Positions 11,324 through 22,936 of a stretch of DNA of 64,000 bases are shown here, in pieces. The position numbers and the translations under genes were made by a program. The notes beneath the pieces are model-generated. The model was given only the letters and a program-made list of their open reading frames with translations. It searched no databases and was not told the origin of the DNA. Source of the DNA: Gerris lacustris (lineage: Eukaryota > Arthropoda > Insecta > Hemiptera > Gerridae). The DNA lies in contig OX578281.1 in assembly GCA_951217055.1 (NCBI GenBank), positions 13,672,447-13,736,446 of the forward strand. Direction: 5' to 3'. Position 1 is the first letter of the stretch; the number at the start of each line of letters is the position of its first letter.

Positions 11324-12157
11324 AGGAAAATGAAGGAGCAAATAAGTTACGTTTTATAAAGCAACTTTACAAGAAGCTGATTCAAAAGTTTAAAGGCCTT
11401 AAAACATTCTGGAAGAAGTTGAGATCCCTAAAACTATTATTCTAATAATGTATATCATTGATTAACTTTAGCGTAAAATCAACCGACTAGAAGTCTTTTT
11501 CGAGAAATAAAAACTCATTGAAAAATTAACATGCATAAATAGTTGTTTTAGTAGAAAAACGTTTTTTTGCAGTCTAAAAGATTAATGTTTCCACACATAA
11601 ATATATAGCAGATAGGCGATCCTACAATTGTTTTTATTGCCTCGTTTTAATCGGTATTTAGCGACCCTTTCTTCTCACTATGAAAAGATTATAGCTTCAG
11701 TAGGCAACTTCGCAACCTCAGCGAATTTAATAGCTTTTATTGTCTACCGATTAAAACCGGTATCTAGCAACACTTTGTTCTAACGAGTAACATGTTGCTA
11801 CTTCAATAGGCAACTTCGCAACTTCACCCATTCTTCCTTAAACAAGTTATCTTCTAAAAACCCTGATCTTCTAGATAGCATTTTTAGTATATTTTAGTAT
11901 ATTTCTAGATAGTATTTTCTAAAACATTAAGACACATGGCTGCATGTTTTAATTAAAACCCGTGCCACTTTGTTACATCCCAATATACTCGTCTTCATTT
12001 AGTTTTTCATGACTCTATAGTGATAAACGCGTTTAGTAATTTAAACGGTTTTCTGGCTACATGGAAGAAATATACGATAGTAATTTTAACTTTAATTGAG
12101 AGGTAATTAAAATGTCTACCAACGTTCTTACGTTAATAAATATCTAAATTAATCTTG
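11324..12157. other. Gene-free mirrored stretch
   Basis: Mirrored at about 33100-34930. It contains the empty sites of the two hAT elements unique to the right arm (near 11985 and 12055). No gene is recognisable. Confidence 0.5.
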
Positions 12158-12976
12158 AAGGCGGAAATACACATGCTAGTTACTCGCACAAAAACGTACG
12201 AGTAGCTCGCAGAGGGGAGCTACTGGCTAGTGTATACATCAAATAGCATGCGAATGAAAAGCATGCGAGTAAATCGCACGAGGTTTGATTTTTGTCTTGC
12301 CAGTGGCACAAGTCTAACGGTGGGGGGAACTGATAAGGCACGTGTAAACAGGCCTGCCAGCCCAAGGTTGCTAGTAGCTAGCACGAGTCTCCCTGAGCCC
12401 TTCAGTCTTCAGTTGCGTTCCTTCCTTTCGCGGGTGTCCGACAACAACTCATCAACTTTCTCCGGAAGCATTTGCAATTGATTCCTAAAACCATTGACGT
12501 CCCCGAACCGCATTCCATTTAGTAGGCTGACTTGCTCCATGTACCTAATTCCGTTTTATAGCTATCCAATCTTTTACCCACACTTTTCGTGTCTTTTTAT
12601 TATTTTTCAAATGTTTTAAAACACAGTTCTTTGCAAGTAACAGAACAATCTGGCTAATTTCATTCCGCACCGATACATTCATAAGGTACATTGTAATAAT
12701 TAATAAAACTATCAAAATTAATTAAATCAAATACAATTATTTCATAATTTATTCCGGCTTAAAGAAGGCAAGAAACGATTGTCTGTTTCAAAACTAGAGC
12801 TGTGACTGGAATGTGTATTGTCATGTGCTAGCAGCTCGCACGAGACCTATTATCCGGACGATACTAGCATGCTATTTCACGGGCAAATGTACACAGCGTC
12901 TGCAGCATGCCAGCTACTGACGTGCTAGTAACTCGCCACTGGCATGCTTTTTTACTAGCATGTGTATTTCCGCCTT
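12158..12976. mobile_element. TIR element AAGGCGGAAATACACATG (819 bp), left-arm-only
   Basis: Perfect terminal repeats of about 22 bp (AAGGCGGAAATACACATGCT inverted) bound a GC-richer interior rich in GCATGCGAGTAACTCGCACG-like and GCTAGCACGAG motifs. The right arm (about 33095-33105) has the unoccupied target ATCTTTATAATAG. The frames at 12180-12481 show no transposase similarity. A 3-bp TSD (CTT) is possible but not certain; superfamily unassigned. Confidence 0.8.
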
Positions 12977-13533
12977 TATAATAGTCCAGGAGGTAGTATG
13001 AGATAAATTATTTGACTAACATCAAGCTAGAATTTTGAATACAAGTTAATCTTTTGCGGTGCCTTTTAGGAATATGTGTTAATGTGTTCGGCTAAGTTCG
13101 TCTGCGGGACAAGGCTTGGCCATAAGCTGTTACAAAAAAAACAGACCAATGGAGAGCTGCCATGTCCCGTCCATTTTGAAGGACAAAGTGATTTAGAATA
13201 AGTTGATGTTAGTTTGTCACTTTATAGGTGACCACACTGATTTGAAGTAATATTTGAATAACTAACCTTTTGACGTACTAACTCATCAACTTGACTTTTA
13301 GTCTAATAAATAATTTTGTACTCAGGATCATGAATATGACATTGTTCGCTAAAATGGACATGGCAGCTCTCCACCGCTCTGTTTTTTTGTAACAGCTTAT
13401 GGCCTAGCCTTGTCCCGCAAACGAACTTAGCCAACCACATATTCTTAAAAGGCACCAAAAGATTAACTTATACATAAAATTCTGGCTTTATGTTAGTCAG
13501 ACACTTTTTTGCACGCTATCTGCTTGACTATTA
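12977..13533. mobile_element. Foldback element, family E, left arm copy 2
   Basis: Long inverted arms with ATAGTCCAGGAGGTAGTATG at one end and the inverse of GTCAAGCAGATAGCGTGC at the other. It abuts the AAGGCGG element. The mirror copy 32021-33094 is split by a 703-bp insertion. Confidence 0.85.
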
Positions 13534-14055
13534 CAATAACAAGTGTTGGAACACCCTCTAATTATATTTAGAAATTTAAAGCTATCATTATCCGAAATTT
13601 CTTCTATGGGTTCGACCTCGAATTAGAATATAAACTTTAATGTCCGTAGTATCAATCAAGTTTACATGTATTATAAAAACGTATAAAGAAAAGTATATTA
13701 CAAATAGAAAGGAAAATTAATAGAAACTTGAGTATTTCTGTAAGACAAGTCATGTCGATGTCACAGTCACAGTCACAGTCAATCTATTATATCACATACC
13801 CATTTTAAGAAAATTTACTCAAATTAAGTAGAAATTGTATATATATACAAGAACTATAACTAAAATTTTCACTGAGGATAACTTTACTACACTATAAACT
13901 TTAAGTATTATAGCTTTTTATGAATTCAAATAATCGTTAAAAGAGTAAAATAACACTTTCAACAATTACTCCAAAGAATGACGATGATAGGGAATAACGA
14001 CAGGTTAGAAGAATGAAACCTTTAACAAAACGTGTGAAGCAAAAATAAAGAGTTC

Positions 14056-14058
<3 letters not shown>
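13534..14058. other. Gene-free mirrored stretch
   Basis: AT-rich, mirrored at about 31515-32020. It contains a small GTCACA repeat near 13760. Nothing coding is recognisable. Confidence 0.5.

Positions 14059-14128
<70 letters not shown>
14059..14128 (+). repeat. Poly(A) tract, 70 nt
   Basis: An uninterrupted run of about 70 A. The mirror tract in the right arm (T run near 31490-31515) is much shorter. It could be the tail of an old retroposon, but no upstream source was identified. Confidence 0.9.
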
Positions 14129-14130
<2 letters not shown>

Positions 14131-14223
14131 TAAATTCAAGCAACTATATTTTTACAACTAGCTTGTTTCTTGCTAACATAATTGCACGATTATAATTTAC
14201 CAATATTTTAAACCTAAACCTAT

Positions 14224-14957
14224 TTTACTACGTTTTTATTAGCTTGCTTTCTTGTTTGTTTGTTTGTTTGTTTGTCCAGTACAAATCTTGCAATCGATTT
14301 TTAACTAACTTCCCGAGTAGCTAGACATTTGAAACTTTTAGAATAGCTCAGAACACGATGACAATGCATTATTTTAATACTTTTAGCCATCTTTCAGCAG
14401 AATTTAATTAGTTTTCAGCAAATTTTGCTGTATGGAAAGTTAGTTCGGAAAAAATCCGCAAGTTATTTTATTTGTTTTGACATATCCCATAGTTATTACA
14501 ATCTTCATTTTGACGGGATTCAAATTTGTAATTTTTTATTAAGAGGTAAAATTTGAATGACAGCGAAAAGTAAACAAAGAAATAAATTAATTGACGTGTG
14601 ACACCCAGTTTAGTTTACACTTGTATCCTAGGTATAGGTTTAATTTTTCTGCATCTGTACTTCTTTACTTGGACACATTTTTCTTCTCGTACTGTCCCTA
14701 CACAGGGGCATATCAATGGCACTGTTTAGATTCGGTGTTGGTGAGATCCATTGTACAAAGATATTTGTCCTTTTATAGGTTTAACTTCAGCTCTTTAGAT
14801 GGTTGTCATTATTATGTGAAGTAAATAAATTCGGAACTATGTTTTTCTTTCACTAACACTATATATAACAATGTCAATTATATTATCAACATTACATATG
14901 ATTCAACAGAAAATTTAAAAACGTAGTATATAAAAAGTTCTTTTTATCTTGTAATTA
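14224..14957 (+). mobile_element. Family C element, copy 3, left-arm-only
   Basis: Full-length family C copy: starts TTTTACTACGTTTTTATTAG and ends AAAAACGTAGTATATAAAAA, then TCTTGTAATTAT. The right arm at about 31390-31405 reads straight through (ATAATCGTAGAAATAGG), so this copy arrived after the arms diverged and fixes the family boundaries. Inner frame 14591-14824 is not a known protein. Confidence 0.8.
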
Positions 14958-15164
14958 TCTACAATTATGTTTTAAAGCTAAAGAACCTAGCGCTTTGTTT
15001 TGTAATTTATTACAGTTAATGTATAAACCATAACATTTAAGATTGGCTAAGGTTTCTAGGAATTTATATGTATACATTATTATATTATATATAGAAGGGA
15101 GCATTTTTATTTTAAGCATACGACAATTTTTCTAAGAGAATTACTAGAAAAGATTTATTAAAAA

Positions 15165-17706
15165 CTAGCTGGGTACCCGTGCTTCGCTACGGAGTGTTAT
15201 TATAATTAGATAAGTTTATAAACAACCATAATGAAACATATAAATTATTTTACATGCAAGAATATCTAGATTCTATCTCTCCCACCTATTTCTATACCCC
15301 CTCCTCTCCTCTTTGATAAGCTAATTACAAATATCCTAAATTCGCCCCCCCCCCCTAAATTAAAATATGACTAAACTGTACATAAAAACTATTACTGTAC
15401 TCTTAAAGAGCTTTAGCATTATGAAGGGTATTCATTACATTGACCCCGTATTCATTACTTGTACCATACCTCTGTGTACCAAACTTAAATTTCGAAAATT
15501 CATGTAGGCTGTAATTTTCCCCTTGCTTTGAAGGACAAGTGGGCAAATTTTTATTGACATCGAACTAAAACTGTAGATTTGTATAAAGAACATACTCACA
15601 CATACGTTGATTTTTATATAAGTAGATATAAATTTCCATTTTATCCCCTCCTAAATAAAATTTTACATAACAACAATTACATTTCTCTTAAAGTGCTTTT
15701 CAACGATATGCATCATATGAAGGGAATCCATAACTTTGACACTTTTACACCGTACCCCTTTGTACCAAAATTTAAATTACGAACATTCATGTAGACAGTG
15801 ACCTCCCCCTTGCTTTGAAGGGAAAGTGAGTAAATATTCATCAAATTGGGATAAAACTGTAGATTTGTATAAAAGACATACCCTCATACAGACACTCTTC
15901 TTTTTATATAAGATATAGCTATATTTTTCCATTTTACCCCCTCCTAAATGAAAACACATATGACAAAACTGTACATAACAACAATTATTGTAATCTTAAA
16001 GAGCTTTTCAACGATATCCATCATAAAGGGTATTCAGTCCAAAATTTATCATAAAGTGTGTACCAAAATTTAAATTTCGAAAATTCATGTAGACACTGAT
16101 TTTTTCTTCCTTTGAAGGTCAAGTGTGCATTTTTTTATCGAGATCGGACTAAAACTATGGATTTGTATAAAGAACATACACACATACGTTGACTTTTAGA
16201 TATATTTTTCCATTTACCCCCTAAATGCACGTAAAACAATTATTGTACTCTTAAAGAGCTTTTCAACACTATGCATCATGAAGGGATTTCAACTTTGACA
16301 TTTGTACCCCGTACCCCTGTGTACCAAAACTTAAATTTCGAACATTTATGTAGACAGAGATCTTCCCCTTGCTTTGAAGGTCAAGTGAGCAAATTTTCAT
16401 TGAGATCGAATTAAAACTGTTACTTTGTATAAAGAACATAAACACACTCACACATACGTTGACTTTTATAGATATAGATATACATTTCCATTTTACCCCC
16501 CTCCTAAATAAAAATATGACAAAAAACGTACTTAACAACAATTACTGTACTCTTAAAAAGCTTTTCAACGATATGCATCATGAAGGGTATCCATTACTTT
16601 GACATTTGTACCCCGTACCTCTGTGTACCAAAATTTTAATTTCGGAAAATGATGTAGGCAGTGACCTTCACCTTGTTTGAAAGAAAAAGAGTGTAAACAT
16701 TCATCAAATTGGGATAAAACTGTAGATTTGTATAAAAGACATTCTCTTATATAGATACTCTTCTTTCTATATATAGATATAGTTATATTTTCCATTTTAC
16801 CCCCCTCCTAAATGAAAATATGACAAAACTATACATAACAACAATTACTGTACCCTTAAAGAGCTTTTCAACGATATGCATCACGAAGGGTATTCATTAT
16901 TTTGATCCCGTATTCATTACTTGTACCCTGTACCCCTGTGTACCAAAATTGAAATTTCGAAAATTCATGTAGACCTTGATTTTCCCCTTGCTTTGAAGGT
17001 CAAGTGTGCAAATTTTCATCGAGATCGGACTAAAACTGTAGATTTGCATAAAGAACAAATAAGATATAGCTATATTTTTCTATTTTACCCCCCTCCTAAA
17101 TGAAAATATGACAAAAGTGTACATAACAACAATTACTGTACCCTTAAAGAGCTTTTCAACGATATGCATCATGAAGGGTATTCATTATTTTGATCCCGTA
17201 TTCATTACTTGTACCCCGTACCCCTGTGTACCAAAATTGAAATTTCGAAAATTCATGTAGACCTTGATTGTTTCCTTGCTATGAAGGTCAAGTGTGCAAA
17301 TTTTCATCGAGATCGGACTAAAACTGTAGATTTGTATAAAGAACAAATAAGATATAGCTATATTTTTCTATTTTACCCCCCTCCTAAATGAAAATATGAC
17401 AAAAGTGTACATAACAACAATTACTGTACCCTTAAAGAGCTTTTCAACGATATGCATCATGAAGGGTATTCATTACTTTGACCTCGTATTTATTACTTGT
17501 ACCCCGTACCCCTGTGTACCAAAATTGAAATTTCGAAAATTCATGTAGACCTTGATTGTTTCCTTGCTATGAAGGTCAAGTGTGCAAATTTTCATCGAGA
17601 TCGGACTAAAACTGTAGATTTGTATAAAGAACAAACACACACACACATACGTTGACTTTTATATATTATATAGATATAGATAGATATAGATATAGATATA
17701 GATAGA
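15165..17706 (-). mobile_element. Non-autonomous Helitron, left-arm-only (2.54 kb)
   Basis: Minus-strand reading: the 5' end TCTATCTATCTATATC follows host A; the 3' end carries a CCGT...ACGG hairpin, then GGGTACCCAGCTAG before host T. The right arm near 31193-31200 retains the empty A|T target and no TSD is present. 5' TC, 3' hairpin, CTAG and A|T insertion are the canonical Helitron criteria. The interior is a tandem array and lacks Rep or helicase coding, as expected of a non-autonomous copy. Confidence 0.85.
15360..17640 (+). repeat. About 290-bp tandem array (8 units) inside the Helitron
   Basis: Roughly eight diverged units, each with TTAAAGAGCTTTTCAACGAT, GTACCCCTGTGTACCAAAAT, TTCATGTAGAC and GATCGGACTAAAACTGTAGA boxes. 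The last three units (from about 16840) are closest to each other, suggesting recent expansion at that end. The frames 16921-17391 are unit periodicities. Confidence 0.9.
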
Positions 17707-17716
17707 TAAAAAATAC

Positions 17717-18258
17717 TCTGCCAATTAATGTAGCCCACAGCTTCTTCGCGTCCTACTTCGTATTTTTTAATGATTTTAAGCTTTTTCAACATATTATTGT
17801 CAAATTTATTCCCTCCCCCCATCCCCAGAACTTTTTAAGACTGTCAAAATTGTTTGATTTATTTATAGCAAACTTTAAGGAGCGCAGACTGTTGAAATTA
17901 ATCTGGGGCTGTCTGCTGACTCCTTTTGACAAAGCATTTGAATGTCATAAAAATAAGACGAGTCCTTTTGAAGATATAGATGTAAATAAATATGTACATG
18001 TTTGAGCGCATGTGGAAGAGAAACTAATAGATGCATAAGGTTGAAACTTATATGTGACAAACAATGGGCTAATTATGACCTACCAACCAAATTTCATTAA
18101 AATCGGACCATATGTTTATAAGATATTTTGTTTCGCAAAAATTGTGTGGCAAACTGAACAGACAGACACGGATCAAAAAATTTTCATAGACATAAAAATG
18201 TTTCGTTCTTTGGAACGATCACATAGCTTCCGTTACCTTCGGTAAACTCGGAACCAAA
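17717..18258 (+). mobile_element. Family B dispersed repeat
   Basis: Family B copy with head GCCAATTAATGTAGCCCACAG, GACAGACACGGATCAAAA box and tail ATCACATAGCTTCCGTTACC. The mirror copy (30930-31196) has lost about half of the interior. The Helitron inserted immediately before its head. Confidence 0.7.
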
Positions 18259-18821
18259 AAAAATATTAAAAAATAATAATAATAATAAAGAAGGATAAAG
18301 TGAGTTCAGCATTAAATTTAGTATACAAAAATTGTCATTTTCATAAATCTTTTTGAAGTTAATAAAAGTCTTGTAATATGTAAAGGGTCAGGTCCCTCGT
18401 TACTTGAAGTAATTATAGGACCAACATATAATGGGGCATGGGATCGGTTACACCGATTATTCTGGATCGGAAAAATAGGAAAAACAACTCCCTTTCACGC
18501 GACCCTTGTAAACTATGAAAACCATCAAACTCAAGATAATGCCTGGCAATTTCCTTCTCAAATGTCGTTCAATCAAAAAATAAAAGTACCCGCAATACAT
18601 AATTTAAGTCATTTTTATCGTCGGAAAGAAAAATTCTGAACAAAAAAAAAAATAAAATATAGCTTTCGATATCCGCTAACTAATATTTCCAAAACTCACG
18701 AAACAATTTTTTATATACATCGATTATTTTTGATTTTTAACGAAATTACTTTTCATATTTTACGATTTTGGTAGTATTCATACTACAGAAAGATTAAATT
18801 TTAATTTAAATCAAATTGTAA
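18259..18821. other. Gene-free mirrored stretch
   Basis: Mirrored at about 30367-30930 with high similarity. It contains moderately complex sequence (for example AATGGGGCATGGGATCGG) but no frame or family could be recognised. Confidence 0.5.
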
Positions 18822-19182
18822 TTATTATTAACTACGGGAAACAGACAGAGAAAAATACACTCCAGCGCCGGGATTTGAACCACGGGCCTCTATATTTCCT
18901 GTATAGCGCTCTACCAACTAAGCTACGCGGGAGAATGAGTTTCTCTGACGTTAATGATACCTTGTCCCGAATTTAAGCTTTCAATTTTCCACATAAGTCT
19001 TAGAAGTCAACATTAATGACATAGAACTAGACCGAGAAATAACGCTTATAATTATAAAGTACCCAATTAGTACCTGTACCTAGTACAATCAATTAGAAAT
19101 TCATATATATATAGAGGCCCGTGGTTCAAATCCCGGCGCTGGAGTGTATTTTTCTCTGTCTGTTTCCCGTAGTTAATAATAA
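18822..19182. mobile_element. Foldback unit enclosing a tRNA-like sequence, left arm
   Basis: About 73-bp terminal inverted repeats begin TTATTATTAACTACGGGAAA and extend through the tRNA T-arm and acceptor-end half (CCAGCGCCGGGATTTGAACC). Only one arm carries the rest of the tRNA-like sequence. The mirror unit is 29860-30366. Thus the TIR itself is made of a half tRNA plus its 3' extension. Confidence 0.8.
18860..18932 (-). tRNA. tRNA-like sequence, pseudo (left arm)
   Basis: Exactly 73 nt folding as a class I cloverleaf: D arm GCTTAGTTGGTAGAGC (A box), anticodon stem CTATA/TATAG, B box GGTTCAAATCC and a 7-bp acceptor with one mismatch. Position 33 is A instead of T and the T stem has two mismatches, so it is unlikely to work. 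Better read as the head of a tRNA-derived SINE or foldback repeat. Confidence 0.5.
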
Positions 19183-19875
19183 CTAGGCATCGCGTGGCTC
19201 TATCATTGAAGCGAGCGTATTGCAATGAAATACTTAATATTGAAATTTATTAATCATGATGAATGTCATAGTTGAAGATAAGTGGAAGAGGGGTAGGGAA
19301 GAGTGGGGGTACTCGGTACAAAGCTTTACTTCCTAAACAAACCATACACTATACGACTATAACAATCTTCACCACCCGCGGTAGCTTTTAAACAATTATT
19401 ATAAATGTATCTCGTCACTACGCAAAGAATTTTGCTTGTATCAAGTTGAAATTTTGCATACCTGTTTCAATTGTGCATTAGATGGTGTATATGAAGTTTT
19501 ATTAAAATCGTTTCGTTAGAACGTAAGATATCGGTAAAAAGGTTGTTTTCTCTATTATAAACGTTTAGGTCCGCTTTAATAGTTTTAGCGATCTTTATTA
19601 AGTCATAGCGGTGTCGCTGTTGGTTTTAGTAAAAAATGTTATTTGAAAAAAATGTTCGTCTCATCGAGTAGATGATGATAGAATCTTTTCCCGTCCTGAA
19701 ATTCCAATTTAATTTTTGTACCTCTCGTTTACGCGAGCGTTGCGCGCGAACTCATGGACGGATCACGCTGTCCAACGAACTTAGCCTGAGTATTAGTAAG
19801 AGGATCATGTATACCAAAATTCAACTAAATCGGTCAACTTTTACTCAAGTTATCGTCACACGCGTAAACGTTACT

Positions 19876-19907
<32 letters not shown>

Positions 19908-19954
19908 CGGAGCATATTTCGTTGAATGTAGGAAGCTCGCTACGCTCGCTTCAA
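19183..19954 (-). mobile_element. Helentron-like element, left-arm-only (772 bp)
   Basis: On the minus strand it begins TTGAAGCGAGCGTAGCG after host A and ends GCCACGCGATGCCTAG before host T. The 5' box TTGAAGCGAGCG pairs with CGCTCGCTTCAA located about 23 nt before the 3' end: an asymmetric inverted repeat typical of Helentrons. The right arm at 29850-29862 shows the intact A|T target. It abuts the tRNA-like foldback and carries a (GACA)n tract at 19874-19907. The frame 19672-19983 is incidental. Confidence 0.7.
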
Positions 19955-20778
19955 TTATAATTCGAAATTACTTTTTTAAATAAAAGTCAAATTTGATATA
20001 TGTATAACTGCATATTAGCAAATAGCAAATTTATAACTTCTTGGTGAGTTGTTATTATCAGATTAATATCTAACAGCTCTTGAAGAAATACATTTTTTCA
20101 TTAATAAAGTCATGAAATTTTAAAAATGATTTTGATATAAAAGTCAATCTATAAATTTAGATTTTTCATGAGTTTCTTTTTTATCAGTTTTTTACTTTTT
20201 AAAGTAGCTTAATTAACAACAGACATTATAAAATATAAGTAAAAACAAGCTTCTAGATGAAGAATTTATTTCATAATATGGTATCATTTTTAATAAAATC
20301 TTTTATAAGATAAAAAATAATAGAGATTAATAAATATCTTTATTGATCTTTTATATTTAATTTTTTTTTTTTTAATAAAAATATGGTTTAAAAAATATGA
20401 ATTTATTTTATCATTGCCTGACATTGGATTATTACATAAAAATAAATATTAAAATTGTCTTTCTTAGTTGCAAATCATGTGATTTTTCATATCGTTTTAA
20501 AAATCAGATAAGGTTTAGCTTAAGGTTAGCTTCATTTATTGGCATCATAAATTAAAGTTTTGACATTAAAAATCAATGTAGTTCGAACAATAATGGGTAT
20601 TTAAGCTAACCCAGGTTCATCATAAAATAGTCTACCATCATCGTAAATAGTATTTAGTGTTGCTTTTACAACTCATAACTGGATATTTTATTTAATATTT
20701 TCCAACCTTTTTGCTTCTGATTTTATCGAAGGTAAAGGAAGCTATGTGATTGTTTCGGCAAACAATAGTTATTTATGC
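19955..20778. other. Gene-free mirrored stretch with a family B tail
   Basis: AT-rich and mirrored at 28988-29850. A short family B tail (GGTAAAGGAAGCTATGTGATTG) is at about 20725-20765. No coding sequence recognised. Confidence 0.5.
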
Positions 20779-21062
20779 ACCTAGGGAGTAAAGTAAGCCA
20801 TTATTCCCTGAGCGAAAAAGTTGGTTCTTGAGGCGAAGCCGAAGGAACCATGGTCCCTAAATCCCGAGGCGAAGCCGAGGGAATTAGACTCTTTAATAAA
20901 CTAAAAATAACTAATAACTCTTTAATAACTCATAACTAATAACTCTTTAATAACTCATAACTAATAACTCTTTAATAAACTAAATAACTCTAATTAGCTC
21001 TCGAGGCGCAGCTGAGGGAGATAATTATCGCGAGGGGAATAATGGCACTTTACTCACGAGGT
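20779..21062. mobile_element. TIR MITE with GAGTAAAGT ends, left arm
   Basis: Ends ACCTAGGGAGTAAAGTAAGC and the inverse of ACCTCGTGAGTAAAGTGCC continue into CCATTATTCCCT on both sides. The interior has repeated GAGGCGAAGCCGAGGGA-type motifs and an expanded TAATAACTC tract. The mirror element is 28770-28987. No coding capacity. Confidence 0.7.
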
Positions 21063-21508
21063 ACATACAATATTTTATCTCCAGTAAGAAGAAAATACAC
21101 ATTTTCGTCCATTGCACAGTTATTATTTATTATTTTATTAAATAACAATAATTATTAGCACTTTTAATAGCAGATATAAGAGATTCAATATTAAAAACAA
21201 ATAAGAATTGGAATTAAACTCAAATAGAAGGTTATTTAGATGCAGGTTAAAAACAAAGATAAACATGGTCAAAAAAGCGCAGTGCCGCCAACCTGATTTC
21301 AACAACGTCATTACATTAGCCATTTATTTTCTACTATTTATAAAATAATTAAGTTGCAATCTTTACTTGTTTGCCCTACTTTACTTTTTCGCCCTTCTTT
21401 TACTTTTTCGCCCTTCTTTTACTTTTTCTCCCTACTTTTTGAGCTCAGGGATGAAAATACCTGTTTTAGTCCCTCTAAACTAATTCAAAATCATAACTTT
21501 TTCTCCCT
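21063..21508. other. Innermost part of left arm
   Basis: Mirrored at 28362-28769. The left copy has an extra tandem segment (TTTTCGCCCTTCTTTTACT) near 21385-21425. The TTTTCTCCCTACTGGAGAT motif at its edge recurs in both arms of the second palindrome (55935 and 59205). Confidence 0.7.
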
Positions 21509-21599
21509 ACTGGAGATAAAAAATTGTATGTCTCCGATTAAAATTTCGTGTAGTAGTAGTATACAGGTTGTTTGTACATTGTACCGCCGAAGCGAGTAT

Positions 21600-21903
21600 G
21601 ATGTGGTCATTAGTAAGCTATATGAGCGTGCTTCAAAGTGTGGGGGAAGAGGACCCCTCAGGGGGTCCCCTCGCCCTACTCCGACCTCGAACCATAGATA
21701 CAGATCACATCTAATGACACGGATCGAACCCACTAGACGACGTGGGGGAAGAGAACCACTCAGGGGGTGTCCCTCGCCCTGCTCCGTCCGCGATTCATAG
21801 ATGCATTCAGTGTATCACGGCCCGGGATCGAACCCACGACCTCGAGTTGCCTCGACTCAGTGATAGCTGAGCGGTGTCTTTACGACCTCGGCCACCCTGG
21901 CTC
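21600..21903 (-). mobile_element. tRNA-derived SINE
   Basis: Minus-strand head GCCAGGGTGGCCGAGGTCGT (A box, 21880-21903), a CTCAG/CTGAG anticodon-like stem, a TCGAGGCAACTCGAG variable-arm-like hairpin and the B box GGGTTCGATCCCGGG (21822-21836). Together these look like a class II (Ser/Leu-type) tRNA head. The body is a two-fold repeat of a GGGCGAGGGGACCCCCTGAG-type unit. It lies between the two inverted arms and is single copy in the window. Confidence 0.7.
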
Positions 21904-21905
21904 CC

Positions 21906-21953
21906 AAGGTTGCATGTATGTTTTTTTTTTACAAAAAACATACATGCAACCTT
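21906..21953. repeat. Perfect 21-bp-stem hairpin
   Basis: AAGGTTGCATGTATGTTTTT is followed after a 6-nt loop by its exact inverse. It sits directly before the SINE head. It could form a snap-back structure or be a tiny TIR remnant; no function is implied. Confidence 0.9.
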
Positions 21954-22204
21954 TTTACTTAGATCTATTTCTATTTTAGATATTTTAAGTATTGTTATAA
22001 TGCCTTAGTTGACCGTTTTACATTTAACTGTAAGTACATTCTTTTACCTGTTTACTTGATTTTAATCATCTCAACTCCATATTGTCCCCCACCTTGAGTA
22101 CTTACCTCTTAAAAATACTTCCAATATCTATTTCCTAAATTACACCTATTTCAAACTTCACTATGTTTAAATTGTAATTCTAGTATATAGTCTATTATAG
22201 TTCA

Positions 22205-22245
22205 TAACCCTGAGGATGTAAACAATTTTTACGAAACTAGTTAGT
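22205..22245 (+). ncRNA. Hammerhead-ribozyme-like motif (PLE type), site 1
   Basis: CTGAGGA (22210-22216, matches the CUGANGA core) is followed by a GTAAA/TTTAC stem and GAAAC. This is the catalytic-core layout seen in Penelope-like elements. A GIY-YIG relic lies 4.6 kb downstream, but no continuous PLE joins them. Stem I and the cleavage triplet were not established. Confidence 0.4.
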
Positions 22246-22524
22246 TAAACTACCTCACTTATTTGTTTACCTCACTTATTTCGTTTATGCTAATTAATAT
22301 CATTTCTACGGTACTCATTCACATTTTATTATTCTATTGAGGCATATTACAGGAAGGATAAATAATAATATTTATTTGCATTCGTAAAATTAAAACAACT
22401 TTTTGACCTGAAATAATTCTCTAGAGAAATTATTAGACGGTTATTATTGAACTGAAGGTGTGGAGGTGCGCTGAATGGGTTGGATCCCATATATAGTGTC
22501 CCCAGGGCACAGTTTGGACCGATT

Positions 22525-22592
22525 AGAAACCCGTATTTACCGCTAACCACACCTATAGTATTTACCGCTAACCACACCTATAGTATTTACCG
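22525..22592 (+). repeat. 25-bp tandem repeat
   Basis: About 2.5 units containing CTAACCACACCTATAGTATT. Non-coding; the frames across it are incidental. Confidence 0.85.
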
Positions 22593-22936
22593 CTTTCACG
22601 GTGAATACTATCTACCTAACATTTGTTGTTTTAGATGCCCACAATGGAAAAACTCAAATCATGCTTCAGGTTTGAGGTATTACAAATATTTTGGACTCTG
22701 TTAATGGGTGCAAACCACATTTTTTTTAATCACATTTATTTTAAAAAGAGTAGGTTAGAGTAAAACCGCCTTTAATCACTTATCTATTGTATCTCTTATA
22801 CGTTTTCGACTGGATGTGGTTACCTTTCTTATCAAGTATAATAAACATATATTTTATATTGAATGAAATGTTTTCAAAGATATATGAATATATATATATG
22901 TGTGTGTGTGAAATACTTTAGGATCGTATACTAAAT

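Larger units (their letters stand above)
1..21508. repeat. Left arm of giant inverted duplication
   Basis: The reverse complement of this arm is found at 28362-46114. Mirror landmarks include 1-54 with 46061-46114, the 48-bp minisatellite (323-834 with 45340-45705), the hAT MITE (6338-6646 with 40292-40600), a foldback repeat (7281-7865 with 39093-39657), a tRNA-like unit (18822-19182 with 29860-30366) and 21488-21508 with 28362-28382. Collinearity holds throughout except for discrete insertions. The window begins inside the arm, so its outer end is not visible. It holds no recognisable host gene. Confidence 0.95.

Noticed and set aside
13937..14143. Poly-Phe frame
   Set aside because: Minus-strand translation of the A70 tract.
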